From NCBI GenBank assembly GCA_958298945.1, contig CATQJD010000116.1, positions 372,001 to 436,000 on the forward strand: DNA of 64,000 nt. Reading direction: 5' to 3'. Below, piece after piece: positions 27,281 through 41,683 of the stretch. This stretch comes from Atherix ibis (taxonomy: Eukaryota; Arthropoda; Insecta; Diptera; Athericidae). Under the pieces are notes generated by a model. It did not search any database. It was not told the origin of the DNA and saw nothing but the letters and a program-made list of their open reading frames with translations. Position 1 is the first letter of the stretch, and every line of letters begins with the position of its first letter. The translations under genes and the position numbers were made by a program.

Positions 27281-27999
27281 AATATGAAGTAGTATGTATA
27301 AGAGGAATATGAAGTAGTATGTTTAAGAGGAATATGAAGTAGTATGTTTAAGAGGAATATGAAGTTGCATGTTTAAGATGAATATGAAGTAGTATGTTTA
27401 AGAGGAATATGAAGTAGTATGTTTAAGAGGAATATGAAGTAGTATATTTAAGAGGAATATGAAGTAGTATATTTAAGAGGAATATGAAGTAGTATGTTTA
27501 AGAGGAATACGAAGTAGTATGTTTAAGAGGAATATGAAGTAGTATGTTTCAGAGGAATATGAAGTAGTATGTTTAAGAGGAATATGAAGTAGTATGTTTA
27601 AGAGGAATATGAAGTAGTATATTTAAGAGGAATATGAAGTAGTATATTTAAGAGGAATATGAAGTAGTATATTTAAGAGGAATATGAAGTAGTATGTTTA
27701 AGAGGAATACGAAGTAGTATGTTTAAGAGGAATATGAAGTAGTATGTTTAAGAGGAATATGAAGCAGTATGTTTAAGAGAAATATGAAGTAGTATGTTTA
27801 AAAGGAATATGAAGTAGTATGTTTAAGAGGAATATGAAATAGTATGTTTAAGAGGAATATGAAGTATTATGTTTAAGAGGAATATGAAGTAGTATGTTTA
27901 AGAGGAATATGAAGTAGTATGTTTAAGAGGAATATGAAATAGTATATTTAAGAGGAATATGAAGTAGTATGTTTAAGAGGAATATGAAGTATTTTGTTC

Positions 28000-30700
28000 A
28001 AGAGGAATATAAAGTAGTATGTTTAAGAGGAATATGAAGTAGTATGTTTAAGAGGAATATAAAGTAGGAATATGAAGTAGTAAATAAGAGGAATATGAAG
28101 TAGTATGTTTAAGACGCATATGAAGTAATATGTTTAAGAGGAATATGAAGTAGTATGTTTGAGGGGTATATGAAGTAGTATGTTTAAGAAGAATATGAAG
28201 TAGTATGTTTGAGAGGGATATGAAGTAGTATGTTGAAGAGGAATATGAAGTAGTATATTTAAGAGGAATATGAAGTAGTATATTTAAGAGGAATATGAAG
28301 TAGTATGTTTAAGAGGAATATGAAGTAGTATGTTTAAGAAGAATATGAAGTAGTATGTTTAAGAGGAATATGAAGTATTCTTGTATGTTTAAGAGGATAA
28401 TGAAGTAGTATATTTAAGAGGAATATGAAGTAGTATGTTTAAGAGGAATATGAAGTAGTATGTTTTAGAGGAATATGAAGTAGTGTGTTTAAGAGGAATA
28501 TGAAGTAGTGTATTTAAGAGGAATATAAAGTAGTATTTTTAAGAGGAATATGAAGTAGTATATTTAAGAGGAATATGAAGTAGTATGTTTAAGAGGAGTA
28601 TTAAGTAGTATGTTTAAGAGGAATATGGACTAGTATGTTTAAGAGGAATATGAAGTAGTATTGTTAAGAGGAATATGAAGTAGTATGTTTAAGAGAAATA
28701 TGAAGTTGTATGTTTAAGAGGAATATGAAGTAGCTTGTTTAAGAGGAATACGAAGTAGTATATTTAAGAGGAATATGAAGTAGTATGTTTAAGATGAATA
28801 TGAAGTAATATGGTATATTTAAGAGGAATATGAAGTAGTATATTTAAGAAGAATATGCAGTAGTATGTTAAAGGGGAATATGAAGAAGTATATTTAAGAG
28901 GAATATAAAGTAGTATTTTTAAGAGGAATATGAAGTAGTATATTTAAGAGGAATATGAAGTAGTATGTTTAAGAGGAGTATTAAGTAGTATGTTTAAGAG
29001 GAATATGGAGTAGTATGTTTAAGAGGAATATGAAGTAGTATTGTTAAGAGGAATATGAAGTAGTATGTTTAAGAGAAATATGAAGTTGTATGTTTAAGAG
29101 GAATATGAAATAGCTTGTTTAAGAGGAATACGAAGTAGTATATTTAAGAGGAATATGAAGTAGTATGTTTAAGATGAATATGAAGTAATATGGTATATTT
29201 AAGATGAATATGAAGTAGTATGTTTAAGAGGAATATGAAGTAGTATGTTTAAGAAGAATATGAAGTAGTATATTTAAGAGGAATATGAAGTAGTATGTTT
29301 AAGAGGAATATGAAGTAGTATGTTTAAGAGGAATATGAAGTAGTATGTTTAAGAGGAATATGAAGTAGTATGTTTGAGAGGAATATGAAGTAGCATGTTT
29401 AAGATGAATATGAAGTAGTATGTTTAAGAGGAATATGAAGTAGTATATTTAAGAGGAATATGAAGTGGTATGTTTAAGAGGAATATGAAGTAGTATGTTT
29501 AAGAGCAATATGAAGTAGTATATTTAAGAGGAATATGAAGCAGTATGTTTAAGAGGAATATGAAGTAGTATGTTTAAGAGGAATATGAAGTAGTATGTTT
29601 AAGAGGAATATGAAGTATTATGTTTAAGAGGAATATGAAGTAGTATGTTTAAGATGAATATGAAGTAGTATATTTAAGAGGAATATGAAGTAGTATATTT
29701 AAGAGGAATATGAAGTAGTATGTTTAAGAGGAATATGAATTAGTATGTTTGAGAGGAATATGAAGTAGTATATTTAAGAGGAATATGAAGTAGTATGTTT
29801 AAGAGGAATATGAAGTATTATGTTCAAGAGGAATATAAAGTAGTATGTTTAAGAGGAATATGAAGTAGTATGTTTAAGAGGAATATGAAGTAGGAATATG
29901 AAGTAGTAAATAAGAGGAATATGAAGTAGTATGTTTAAGACGCATATGAAGTAATATGTTTAAGAGGAATATGAAGTAGTATGTTTGAGGGGTATATGAA
30001 GTAGTATGTTTAAGAAGAATATGAAGTAGTATGTTTGAGAGGGATATGAAGTAGTATGTTGAAGAGGAATATGAAGTAGTATATTTAAGAGGAATATGAA
30101 GTAGTATATTTAAGAGGAATATGAAGTAGTATGTTTAAGAGGAATATGAAGTAGTATGTTTAAGAGGAATATGAAGTAGTATGTTTAAGAGGAATATGAA
30201 GTATTCTTGTATGTTTAAGAGGATAATGAAGTAGTATATTTAAGAGGAATATGAAGTAGTATGTTTAAGAGGAATATGAAGTAGTATGTTTTAGAGGAAT
30301 ATGAAGTAGTGTGTTTAAGAGGAATATGAAGTAGTGTATTTAAGAGGAATATAAAGTAGTATTTTTAAGAGGAATATGAAGTAGTATATTTAAGAGGAAT
30401 ATGAAGTAGTATGTTTAAGAGGAGTATTAAGTAGTATGTTTAAGAGGAATATGGACTAGTATGTTTAAGAGGAATATGAAGTAGTATTGTTAAGAGGAAT
30501 ATGAAGGTAGTATGTTTAAGAGAAATATGAAGTTGTATGTTTAAGAGGAATATGAAGTAGCTTGTTTAAGAGGAATATGAAGTAATATGGTATATTTAAG
30601 AGGAATATGAAGTAGTATTTTTAAGAGGAATATGAAGTAGTATATTTAAGAGAAATATGAAGTAGTATGTTTAAGAGGAATATGAAGTAGTATGTTTAAG
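28000..30700 (+). repeat. Repeat pairs at 1,826- and 380-bp offsets
   Basis: The GTAGG composite unit (28064, 29890), its TAAATAAG part (28081, 29907) and the TATTCTTG 30-bp unit (28376, 30202) repeat at 1,826 bp, covering roughly 27950-28740 and 29775-30570. A separate shorter duplication of 380 bp (15 units plus 5 bp, because it holds one AATATGG unit) links 28521-28806 to 28901-29186, including GAATATAAAGTAG with ATTTTTAAG and the AATATGG unit. Units such as TTTGAGGGG and TATGTTGAAGAG are local to this zone. Confidence 0.8.
30501..30525 (+). repeat. 26-bp unit with one-base insertion
   Basis: At about 30506 the unit reads GAAGGTAGTATG, with one extra G relative to GAAGTAG. The otherwise homologous unit near 28,680 does not have it, so the insertion followed the duplication. 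Confidence 0.85.
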
Positions 30701-31245
30701 AGGAATATGAAGTAGTATGTTTAAGAGGAATATGAAGTATTCTTGTATGTTTAAGAGGATAATGAAGTAGTATATTTAAGAAAAATATGAAGTAGTATGT
30801 TTAAGAGGAATATGAAGTAGTATGTTTTAGAGGAATATGAAGTAGTGTGTTTAAGAGGAATATGAAGTAGTGTATTTAAGAGGAATATGAAGTAGTATGT
30901 TTAAGATGAATATGAAGTAATATGGTATATTTAAGAGGAATATGAAGTAGTATTTTTAAGAGGAATATGAAGTAGTATATTTAAGAGAAATATGAAGTAG
31001 TATGTTTAAGAGGAATATGAAGTAGTATGTTTAAGAGGAATATGAAGTAGTATGTTTAAGAGGAATATGAAGTATTCTTGTATGTTTAAGAGGATAATGA
31101 AGTAGTATATTTAAGAGGAATATGAAGTAGTATGTTTAAGAGGAATATGAAGTAGTATGTTTTAGAGGAATATGAAGTAGTGTGTTTAAGAGGAATATGA
31201 AGTAGTGCATTTAAGAGGAATATAAAGTAGTATTTTTAAGAGGAA
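30575..31245 (+). repeat. 335-bp tandem duplication with two 30-bp units
   Basis: The AATATGG unit (30581, 30916) and the TATTCTTG unit (30738, 31073) both repeat at 335 bp, which is 13 units plus 10 bp. The extra 10 bp come from the two 30-bp units inside. A GTGTGTTTAAG unit and a TTTTAGAGG unit follow in both copies. The first copy has AAGAAAAAT at about 30780 where the second has AAGAGGAAT. Confidence 0.82.
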
Positions 31246-34200
31246 TATGAAGTAGTATATTTAAGAAGAATATGCAGTAGTATGTTAAAGGGGAATATGA
31301 AGAAGTATATTTAAGAGGAATATAAAATAGTATTTTTAAGAGGAATATGAAGTAGTATATTTAAGAGGAATATGAAATAGTATGTTTAAGAGGAGTATTA
31401 AGTAGTATGTTTAAGAGGAATATGAATTAGCTTGTTTAAGAGGAATACGAAGTAGTATATTTAAGAGGAATATGAAGTAGTATGTTTAAGATGAATATGA
31501 AGTAATATGGTATATTTAAGAGGAATATGAAGTAGTATGTTTAAGAGGAATATGAAGTAGTATGTTTAAGAGGAATATGAAGTAGTATATTTAAGAGGAA
31601 TATGAAGTAGTATGTTTAAGAGGAATATGAAGTAGTATGTTTAAGAGGAATATGAAGTAGTATGTTTAAGAGGAATATGAAGTAGTATGTTTAAGAGGAA
31701 TATGAAGTAGCATGTTTAAGATGAATATGAAGTAGTATGTTTAAGAGGAATATGAAGTAGTATATTTAAGAGGAATATGAAGTGGTATGTTTAAGAGGAA
31801 TATGAAGTAGTATGTTTAAGAGCAATATGAAGTAGTATATTTAAGAGGAATATGAAACAGTATGTTTAAGAGGAATATGAAGTAGTATGTTTAAGAGGAA
31901 TATGAAGTAGTATGTTTAAGAGGAATATGAAGTATTATGTTTAAGAGGAATATGAAGTAGTATGTTTAAGATGAATATGAAGTAGTATATTTAAGAGGAA
32001 TATGAAGTAGTATGTTTAAGAGGAATATGAAGTAGTAAGTTTAAGTGGAATATAAAGTAGTATGTTTAAGAGGAATATGAAGTAATATTTTTAAGAGGAA
32101 TATGAAGTAGTATGTTTAAGAGGAATATGAAGTAGTATATTTAAGAGGAATATGAAGTATTATATTTAAGAGGAATATGAATTATTATGCTTAAGAGGAA
32201 TATGAAGTAGTATGTTTAAGAGGAATATGAAGTAGTATGTTTAAGAGGAATATGAAGTATTGTAGTATGTTTAAGAGGAATATGAAGTAGTATATTTAAG
32301 AGGAATATGAATTAGTATGTTTAAGAGGAATATGAAGTAGTATGTTTTAGAGGAATATGAAGTAGTATGTTTAAGAGGAATATGAAGTAGTATATTTAAG
32401 AGGAATATGAAGTAGTATTTTTAAGAGGAATGTGAAGTAGTATATTTAAGAGGAATATGAAGTAGTATGTTTAAGATGAATATTAAGTAGTATGTTTAAG
32501 AGAAATATGGAGTAGTATGTTTAAGAAGAATATGAAGTAGTATGTTTTAGAGGAATATGAAGTAGTATGTTTAAGAGGAATATGAAGTTGTATGTTTAAG
32601 AGGAATATGAAGTAGCTTGTTTAAGAGGAATACGAAGTAGTATATTTAAGAGGAATATGAAGTAGTATGTTTAAGAGGAATATGAAGTAATATGGTATAT
32701 TTAAGAGGAATACGAAGTAGTATATTTAAGAGGAATATGCAGTAGTATGTTAAAGAGTAATATGAAGTAGTATGTTTAAGAGCAATATGAAGTAGTATGT
32801 TTAAGAGGAATATGAAGTAGTATGTTTAAGAGGAATATGAAGAAGTATATTTAAGAGGAATATGAAGTAGTATGTTTAAGAGGAATATGAAGTATTCTTG
32901 TATGTTTAAGAGGAATATGAATTAGTATATTTAAGAGGAATATGAAGTAGTATGTTTAAGAGGAATATGAAGTAGTATGTTTTAGAGGAATATGAAGTAG
33001 TATGTTTATGAGGAATATGAAGTAGTATATTTAAGAGGAATATAAAGTAGTATTTTTAAGAGGAATATGAAGTAGTATGTTTAAGAGAAATATGAAGTTG
33101 TATGTTTAAGAGGAATATGAAGTAGCTTGTTTAAGAGGAATACGAAGTAGTATATTTAAGAGGAATATGAAGTAGTATGTTTAAGATGAATATGAAGTAA
33201 TATGGTATATTTAAGAGGAATATGAAGTAGTATATTTAAGAAGAATATGCAGTAGTATGTTAAAGGGGAATATGAAGTAGTATGTTTTAGAGGAATATGA
33301 AGTAGTATGTTTAAGAGGAATATGAAGTAGTATATTTAAGAGGAATATAAAGTAGTATTTTTAAGAGGAATATGAAGTAGTATATTTAAGAGGAATATGA
33401 AGTAGTATGTTTAAGAGGAGTATTAAGTAGTATGTTTAAGACGAATATGGAGTAGTATGTTTAAGAGGAATATGAAGTAGTATGTTGAAGAGGAATATGA
33501 AGTAGTATATTTAAGAGGAATATGAAGTAGTATATTTAAGAGGAATATGAAGTAGTATGTTTAAGAGGAATATGAAGTAGTATGTTTAAGAGGAATATGA
33601 AGTAGTATGTTTAAGAGGAATATGAAGTATTCTTGTATGTTTAAGAGGAATATGAAGTAGTATGTTTTAGAGGAATATGAAGTAGTATGTTTAAGAGGAA
33701 TATGAAGTAGTTTATTTAAGAGGAATATAAAGTAGTATTTTTAAGAGGAATATGAAGTAGTATATTTAAGAGGAATATGAAGTAGTATGTTTAAGAGGAG
33801 TATTAAGTAGTATGTTTAAGAGGAATATGAAGTAGTATGTTTAAGAGGAATATGAAGTAGTATATTTAAGAGGAATATGAAGTAGTATGTTTCAGAGGAA
33901 TATGAAGTAGTATGTTTAAGAGGAATATGAAATAGTATGTTTAAGAGGAATATGAAGTAGTATGTTTAAGAGGAATATGAAGTAGCATGTTTAAGATGAA
34001 TATGAAGTAGTATGTTTAAGAGGAATATGAAGTAGTATGTTTAAGAGGAATATGAAGTGGTATGTTTAAGAGGAATATGAAGTAGTATGTTTAAGAGCAA
34101 TATGAATAAGTATATTTAAGAGGAATATGAAGCAGTATGTTTAAGAGGAATATGAAGTAGTATGTTTAAGAGGAATATGAAGTAGTATGTTTAAGAGGAA

Positions 34201-37200
34201 TATGAAGTATTATGTTTAAGAGGAATATGAAGTAGTATGTTTAAGATGAATATGAAGTAGTATATTTAAGAGGAATATGAAGTAGTATATTTAAGAGGAA
34301 TATGAAGTAGTATGTTTAAGAGGAATATGAATTAGTATGTTTGAGAGGAATATGAAGTAGTATCTTTAAGATGAATATGAAGTAGTATGTTTAAGAGGAA
34401 TATAAAGTAGTATGTTTAAGAGGAATATGAAGTAGTATGTTTAAGAGGTATATGAAGTAGTATATTTAAGAGGAATATGAAGTAGTATGTTTAAGAGGAA
34501 TATGAAGTAGTATGTTTAAGAGGAATATGAAGTTGTATATTTAAGAAGAATATGAAGAAGTATATTTAAGAGGAATATGAAGTAGTATGCTTAAGAGGAA
34601 TATGAAGTAGTAAGTTTAAGTGGAATATGAAGTAGTATGTTTAAGAGGAATATGAAGTAGTATGTTTAAGAGGAATATGAAGTAGTATGTTTAAGAGGAA
34701 TATGAAGTAGTATATTTAAGAGGAATATGAAGTAGTATATTTAAGAGGAGTATGAAGTATTATGCTTAAGAGGAATATGAAGTAGTATGTTTAAGAGGAA
34801 TATGAAGTTGTATATTTAAGAAGAATATGAAGTAGTATATTAAAGAGGAATATGAAGTAGTATGCTTAAGAGGAATATGAAGTAGTAAGTTTAAGTGGAA
34901 TATGAAGTAGTATGTTTAAGAAGAATATGAAATAGTATGTTTAAGAGGAATATGAAGCAGTATGTTTAAGAGGAATATGAAGTAGTAAGTTTAAGTGGAA
35001 TATGAAGTAGTATGTTTAAGAGGAATATGAAGTAGTATGTTTAAGAGGAATATGAAGTAGTATGTTTAAGAGGAATATGAAGTAGTATATTTAAGAGGAA
35101 TATGAAGTAGTATATTTAAGAGGAATATGAAGTATTATGCTTAAGAGGAATATGAAGTAGTATGTTTAAGAGGAATATGAAGTAGTATGTTTAAGAGGAA
35201 TATGAAGTATTGTAGTATGTTTAAGAGGAATATGAAGTAGTATATTTAAGAGGAATATGAATTAGTATGTTTAAGAGGAATATGAAGTAGTATGTTTTAG
35301 AGGAATATGAAGTAGTATTTTTAAGAGGAATATGAAGTAGTATATTTAAGAGGAATATGAAGTAGTATGTTTAAGAGGAATATTAAGTAGTATGTTTAAG
35401 AGAAATATGGAGTAGTATGTTTAAGAGGAATATGAAGTAGTATGTTTTAGAGGAATATGAAGTAGTATGTTTAAGAGGAATATGAAGTTGTATGTTTAAG
35501 AGGAATATGAAGTAGCTTGTTTAAGAAGAATACGAAGTAGTATATTTAAGAGGAATATGAAGTAGTATGTTTAAGAGGAATATGAAGTAATATGGTATAT
35601 TTAAGAGGAATATGAAGTAGTATATTTAAGAGGAATATGCAGTAGTAAGTTAAAGGGGAATATGAAGTAGTATGTTTAAGAGGAATATGAAGTAGTATGT
35701 TTAAGAGGAATATGAAGTAGTATGTTTAAGAGGAATATGAAGTAGTATATTTAAGAGGAATATGAAGTAGTATGTTTAAGAGGAATATGAAGTAGTATGT
35801 TTAAGAGGAATATGAAGTAGTATGTTTAAGAGGAATATGAAGTAGTATGTTTAAGAGGAATATGAAGTAGCATGTTTAAGAGGAATATGAAGTAGTATGT
35901 TTAAGAGAAATATGAAGTTGTATGTTTAAGAGGAATATGAAGTAGCTTGTTTAAGAGGAATACGAAGTAGTATATTTAAGAGGATTATGAAGTAGTATGT
36001 TTTAGATGAATATGAAGTAATATGGTATATTTGAGAGGAATATGAAGTAGTATATTTAAGAGGAATATGCAGTAGTATGTTAAAGAGGAATATGAAGTAG
36101 TATGTTTAAGAGGAATATGAAGTAGTATGTTTAAGAGGAATATGAAGTAGTATGTTTAAGAGGAATATGAAGTAGTATATTTAAGAGGAATATGAAGTAG
36201 TATGTTTAAGAGGAATATGAAGTAGTATGTTTAAGAGGAATATGCAGTAGCATGTTTAAGATGAATATGAAGTAGTATGTTTAAGAGGAATATGAAGTAG
36301 TATGTTTAAGAGGAATATGAAGTAGTATGTTTAAGAGGAATATGAAGTAGTATGTTTAAGAGGAATATGAAGTAGTATATTTAAGAGGAATATGAAGCAG
36401 TATGTTTAAGAGGAATATGAAGTAGTATGTTTTAGAGGAATATGAAGTAGTATGTTTAAGAGGAATATGAAGTTGTATGTTTAAGAGGAATATGAAGTAG
36501 CTTGTTTAAGAGGAATACGAAGTAGTATATTTAAGAGGAATATGAAGTAATATAATTAAGAGGAATATGAAGTAATATGGTATATTTTAAAGGAATATGC
36601 AGTAGTATGTTAAAGAGGAATATGAAGTAGTATGTTTAAGAGGAATATGAAGTAGTATGTGTAAGAGGAATATGAAGTAGTATGTTAAAGAGGAATATGA
36701 AGAAGTATATTTAAGAGGAATATGAAGTATTATGTTTAAGAGGAATATGAAGTTGTATGTTTAAGAGGAATATGAAGTAGTATGTTTAAGAGGAATATGA
36801 AGTAGTATGTTAAAGAGGAATATGAAGTAGCATGTTTAAGAGGCATATGAAGTAGTATGTTTAAGAGAAATATGAAGTTTTATGTTTAAGAGGAATATGA
36901 AGTAGCTTGTTTAAGAGGAATACGAAGTAGTATATTTAAGAGGATTATGAAGTAGTATGTTTAAGATTAATATGAAGTAATATGGTATATTTAAGAGGAA
37001 TATGAAGTAGTATATTTAAGAGGAATATGCAGTAGTATGTTAAAGGGGAATATGAAGTAGTATGTTTAAGAGGAACATGAAGTAGTATGTTTAAGAGGAA
37101 TATGAAGTAGTATGTTTAAGAGGAATATGAAGTAGTATATTTAAGAGGAATATGAAGTAGTATGTTTAAGAGGAATATGAAGTAGTATGTTTAAGAGGAA

Positions 37201-38107
37201 TATGAAGTAGTATGTTTAAGAGGAATATGAAGTAGTATGTTTAAGAGGAATATGCAGTAGCATGTTTAAGATGAATATGAAGTAGTATGTTTAGGAGGAA
37301 TATGAAGTAGTATGTTTAAGAGGAATATGAAGTAGTATGTTTAAGAGGAATATGAAGTAGTATGTTTAAGAGGAATATGAAGTAGTATGTTTAAGAGGAA
37401 TATGCAGTAGCATGTTTAAGATGAATATGAAGTAGTATGTTTAGGAGGAATATGAAGTAGTATGTTTAAGAGGAATATGAAGTAGTATGTTTAAGAGGAA
37501 TATGAAGTAGTATGTTTAAGAGGAATATGAAGTAGAATATTTAAGAGGAATATGAAGTAGTATGTTTAAGAGGAATATGAATTAGTATGTTTGAGAGGAA
37601 TATGAAGTAGTATGTTTAAGATGAATATGAAGTAGTATGTTTAAGAGGAATATGAAGTAGTATGTTTAAGAGGAATATGAAGTAGTATGTTTAAGAGGAA
37701 TATAAAGCAGTATGCTTAAGACGAATATGAAGTAGTATGCTTAAGAGGAATATGAAATAGTATATTTAAGAGGAATATGAAGTAGTATGTTGAAGAGGAA
37801 TATGAGGTAGTATGTTTAAGAGGAATATGAAGTAGTATATTTAAGAAGAATATGAAGTAGTATATTTAAGATGAATATGAAGTAGTATGTTTAAGAGGAA
37901 TATGAAGTAGTATGTTTAAGAGGAATATGAAATAGTATGTTTAAGAGGAATATGAAGCAGTATGTTTAAGAGGAATATGAAGTAGTAAGTTTAAGAGGAA
38001 TATGAAGTAGTATGTTTAAGAGGAATATGAAGTAGTATGTTTAAGAGGAATATGAAGTAGTATGTTTAAGAGGAATATGAAGTAGTATGTTTAAGAGGAA
38101 TATGAAG

Positions 38108-38126
38108 CAGTATGTTTAGAAGAATA
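38108..38126 (+). repeat. 24-bp unit with one-base deletion
   Basis: At about 38118 the linker reads TATGTTTAGAAGAAT, one A short of TATGTTTAAGAAG. I saw it only here; it lies just upstream of the 6.1-kb block. Confidence 0.8.
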
Positions 38127-39689
38127 TGAAGTAGTATGTTTAAGAGGAATATGAAGTAGTATATTTAAGAGGAATATGAAGTAGTATGTTTAAGAGGAAT
38201 ATGAAGTAGTATGTTTAAGAGGAATATGAAGTAGTATGTTTAAGAGGAATATGAAGTAGTATGTTTAAGAGGAATATGCAGTAGCATGTTTAAGATGAAT
38301 ATGAAGTAGTATGTTTAAGAGGAATATGAAGTAGTATGTTTAAGAGGAATATGAAGTAGTATGTTTAAGAGGAATATGAAGTAGTATGTTTAAGAGGAAT
38401 ATGAAGTAGTATATTTAAGAGGAATATGAAGCAGTATGTTTAAGAGGAATATGAAGTAGTATGTTTTAGAGGAATATGAAGTAGCTTGTTTAAGAGGAAT
38501 ACGAAGTAGTATATTTAAGAGGATTATGAAGTAGTATGTTTTAGATGAATATGAAGTAATATGGTATATTTGAGAGGAATATGAAGTAGTATATTTAAGA
38601 GGAATATGCAGTAGTATGTTAAAGAGGAATATGAAGTAGTATGTTTAAGAGGAATATGAAGTAGTATGTTTAAGAGGAATATGAAGTAGTATGTTTAAGA
38701 GGAATATGAAGTAGTATATTTAAGAGGAATATGAAGTAGTATGTTTAAGAGGAATATGAAGTAGTATGTTTAAGAGGAATATGAAGTAGTATGTTTAAGA
38801 GGAATATGAAGTAGTATGTTTAAGAGGAATATGCAGTAGCATGTTTAAGATGAATATGAAGTAGTATGTTTAAGAGGAATATGAAGTAGTATGTTTAAGA
38901 GGAATATGAAGTAGTATGTTTAAGAGGAATATGAAGTAGTATGTTTAAGAGGAATATGAAGTAGTATATTTAAGAGGAATATGAAGCAGTATGTTTAAGA
39001 GGAATATGAAGTAGTATGTTTTAGAGGAATATGAAGTAGTATGTTTAAGAGGAATATGAAGTTGTATGTTTAAGAGGAATATGAAGTAGCTTGTTTAAGG
39101 CGAATACGAAGTAGTATATTTAAGAGGAATATGAAGTAGTATAATTAAGAGGAATATGAAGTAATATGGTATATTTTAGAGGAATATGCAGTAGTATGTT
39201 AAAGAGGAATATGAAGTAGTATGTTTAAGAGGAATATGAAGTAGTATGTTTAAGAGGAATATGAAGTAGTATGTTAAAGAGGAATATGAAGAAGTATATT
39301 TAAGAGGAATATGAAGTATTATGTTTAAGAGGAATATGAAGTTGTATGTTTAAGAGGAATATGAAGTAGTATGTTTAAGAGGAATATGAAGTAGTATGTT
39401 TAAAAGGAATATGAAGTAGCATGTTTAAGAGGAATATGAAGTAGTATGTTTAAGAGAAATATGAAGTTTTATGTTTAAGAGGAATATGAAGTAGCTTGTT
39501 TAAGAGGAATACGAAGTAGTATATTTAAGAGGATTATGAAGTAGTATGTTTAAGATTAATATGAAGTAATATGGTATATTTAAGAGGAATATGAAGTAGT
39601 ATATTTAAGAAGAATATGCAGTAGTATGTTAAAGGGGAATATGAAGTAGTATGTTTAAGAGGAATATGAAGTAGTATGTTTAAGAGGAA

Positions 39690-41683
39690 TATGAAGTAGT
39701 ATGTTTAAGAGGAATATTAAGTAGTATTTTTAAGAGGAATATGAAGTAGTATGTTTAAGAGGAATATGAAGTAGTATGTTTAAGAGGAATATGAAGTAGT
39801 ATGTTTAAGAGGAATATGAAGTAGTATGTTTAAGAGGAATATGCAGTAGCATGTTTAAGATGAATATGAAGTAGTATGTTTAGGAGGAATATGAAGTAGT
39901 ATGTTTAAGAGGAATATGAAGTAGTATGTTTAAGAGGAATATGAAGTAGTATGTTTAAGAGGAATATGAAGTAGTATATTTAAGAGGAATATGAAGCAGT
40001 ATGTTTAAGATGAATATGAAGTAGTATGTTTAAGAGGAATATGAAGTAGTATGTTTAAGAGGAATATGAAGTATTATGTTTAAGAGGAATATGAAGTAGT
40101 ATGTTTAAGATGAATATGAAGTAGTATATTTAAGAGGAATATGAAGTAGTATATTTAAGAGGAATATGAAGTAGTATGTTTAAGAGGAATATGAATTAGT
40201 ATGTTTGAGAGGAATATAAAGTAGGATGTTTAAGATGAATATGAAGTAGTATGTTTAAGAGGAATATGAAGTTGTATGTTTAAGAGGAATATGAAGTAGT
40301 ATGTTTAAGAGGAATATAAAGTAGTATGTTTAAGACGAATATGAAGTAGTATGCTTAAGAGGAATATGAAATAGTATATTTAAGAGGAATATGAAGTAGT
40401 ATGTTGAAGAGGAATATGAGGTAGTATGTTTAAGAGGAATATGAAGTAGTATATTTAAGAAGAATATGAAGTAATATATATAAGAGGAATATGAAGTAGT
40501 ATGTTTAAGAGGAATATGAAGTAGTATGTTTAAGAGGAATATGAAATAGTATGTTTAAGAGGAATATGAAGCAGTATGTTTAAGAGGAATATGAAGTAGT
40601 AAGTTTAAGAAGAATATGAAGTAGTATGTTTAAGAGGAATATGAAGTAGTATGTTTAAGAGGAATATGAAGTAGTATGTTTAAGAGGAATATGAAGTAGT
40701 ATGTTTAAGAAGAATATGAAGCAGTATGTTTAAGAAGAATATGAAGTAGTATGTTTAAGAGGAATATGATGTAGTATGTTTAAGAGGAATATGAAGAAGT
40801 ATATTTAAGAGGAATATGAAGTAGTATGTTTAAGAGGAATATAAAGTAGGAATATGAAGTAGTATATAAGAGGAATATGAAGTAGTATGTTTAAGAGGAA
40901 TATTAAGTAGTATGTTTAAGAGGAATATGAAGTAGTATGTTTGAGAGTTATATGAAGTAGTATGTTTAAGAGGAATATGAAGTAGTATGTTTAAGAGGAA
41001 TATGAAGTAGTATGTTTAAGAGGAATATGAAGTAGTATATTTAAGAGGAATATGAAGTAGTATATTTAGGAGGAATATGAAGTATTATGCTTAAGAGGAA
41101 TATGAAGTAGTATGTTTAAGAGGAATATGAAGTAGTATGTTTAAGAGGAATATGAAGTATTGTAGTATGTTTAAGAGGAATATGAAGTAGTATATTTAAG
41201 AGGAATATGAAGTAGTATGTTTAAGAGGAATATGAAGTAGTATGTTTTAGAGGAATATGAAGTAGTATGTTTAAGAGGATTATGAAAGTATATTTAAGAG
41301 GAATATGAAGTAGTATTTTTAAGAGGAATATGAAGTAGTATATTTAAGAGGAATATGAAGTAGTATGTTTAAGAGGAATATTAAGTAGTCTGTTTAAGAG
41401 GAATATAGAGTTGTATGTTTAAGAGGAATATGAAGTAGTATGTTTAAGAGGAATATGAAGTAGTATGTTTAAGAGGAATATGAAGTTGTATGTTTAAGAG
41501 GAATATGAAGTAGCTTGTTTAAGAGGAATACGAAGTAGTATATTTAAGAGGAATATGAGGTAGTATGTTTAAGAGGAATATGAAGTAATATGGTATATTT
41601 AAGAGGAATACGAAGTAGTATATTTAAGAGGAATATGCAGTAGTATGTTAAAGAGGAATGTGAAGTAGTATATTTAAGAGGAA
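39690..41683 (+). repeat. 1,994-bp higher-order repeat, copy 1
   Basis: Copies 1 and 2 are adjacent, with a period of 1,994 bp at all markers: GCAGTAGC 39843/41837, GTAGG composite 40846/42840, TATTGTAG 41158/43152, AATATGG 41585/43579. The length equals 80 units minus 6 bp, which is the sum of the indel units inside: composite (-14), two 30-bp units (+5 each) and the 23-bp GATTATGAAAGTATATTT unit (-2). This bookkeeping supports the period. Exact edges are uncertain by about one unit. Confidence 0.9.
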
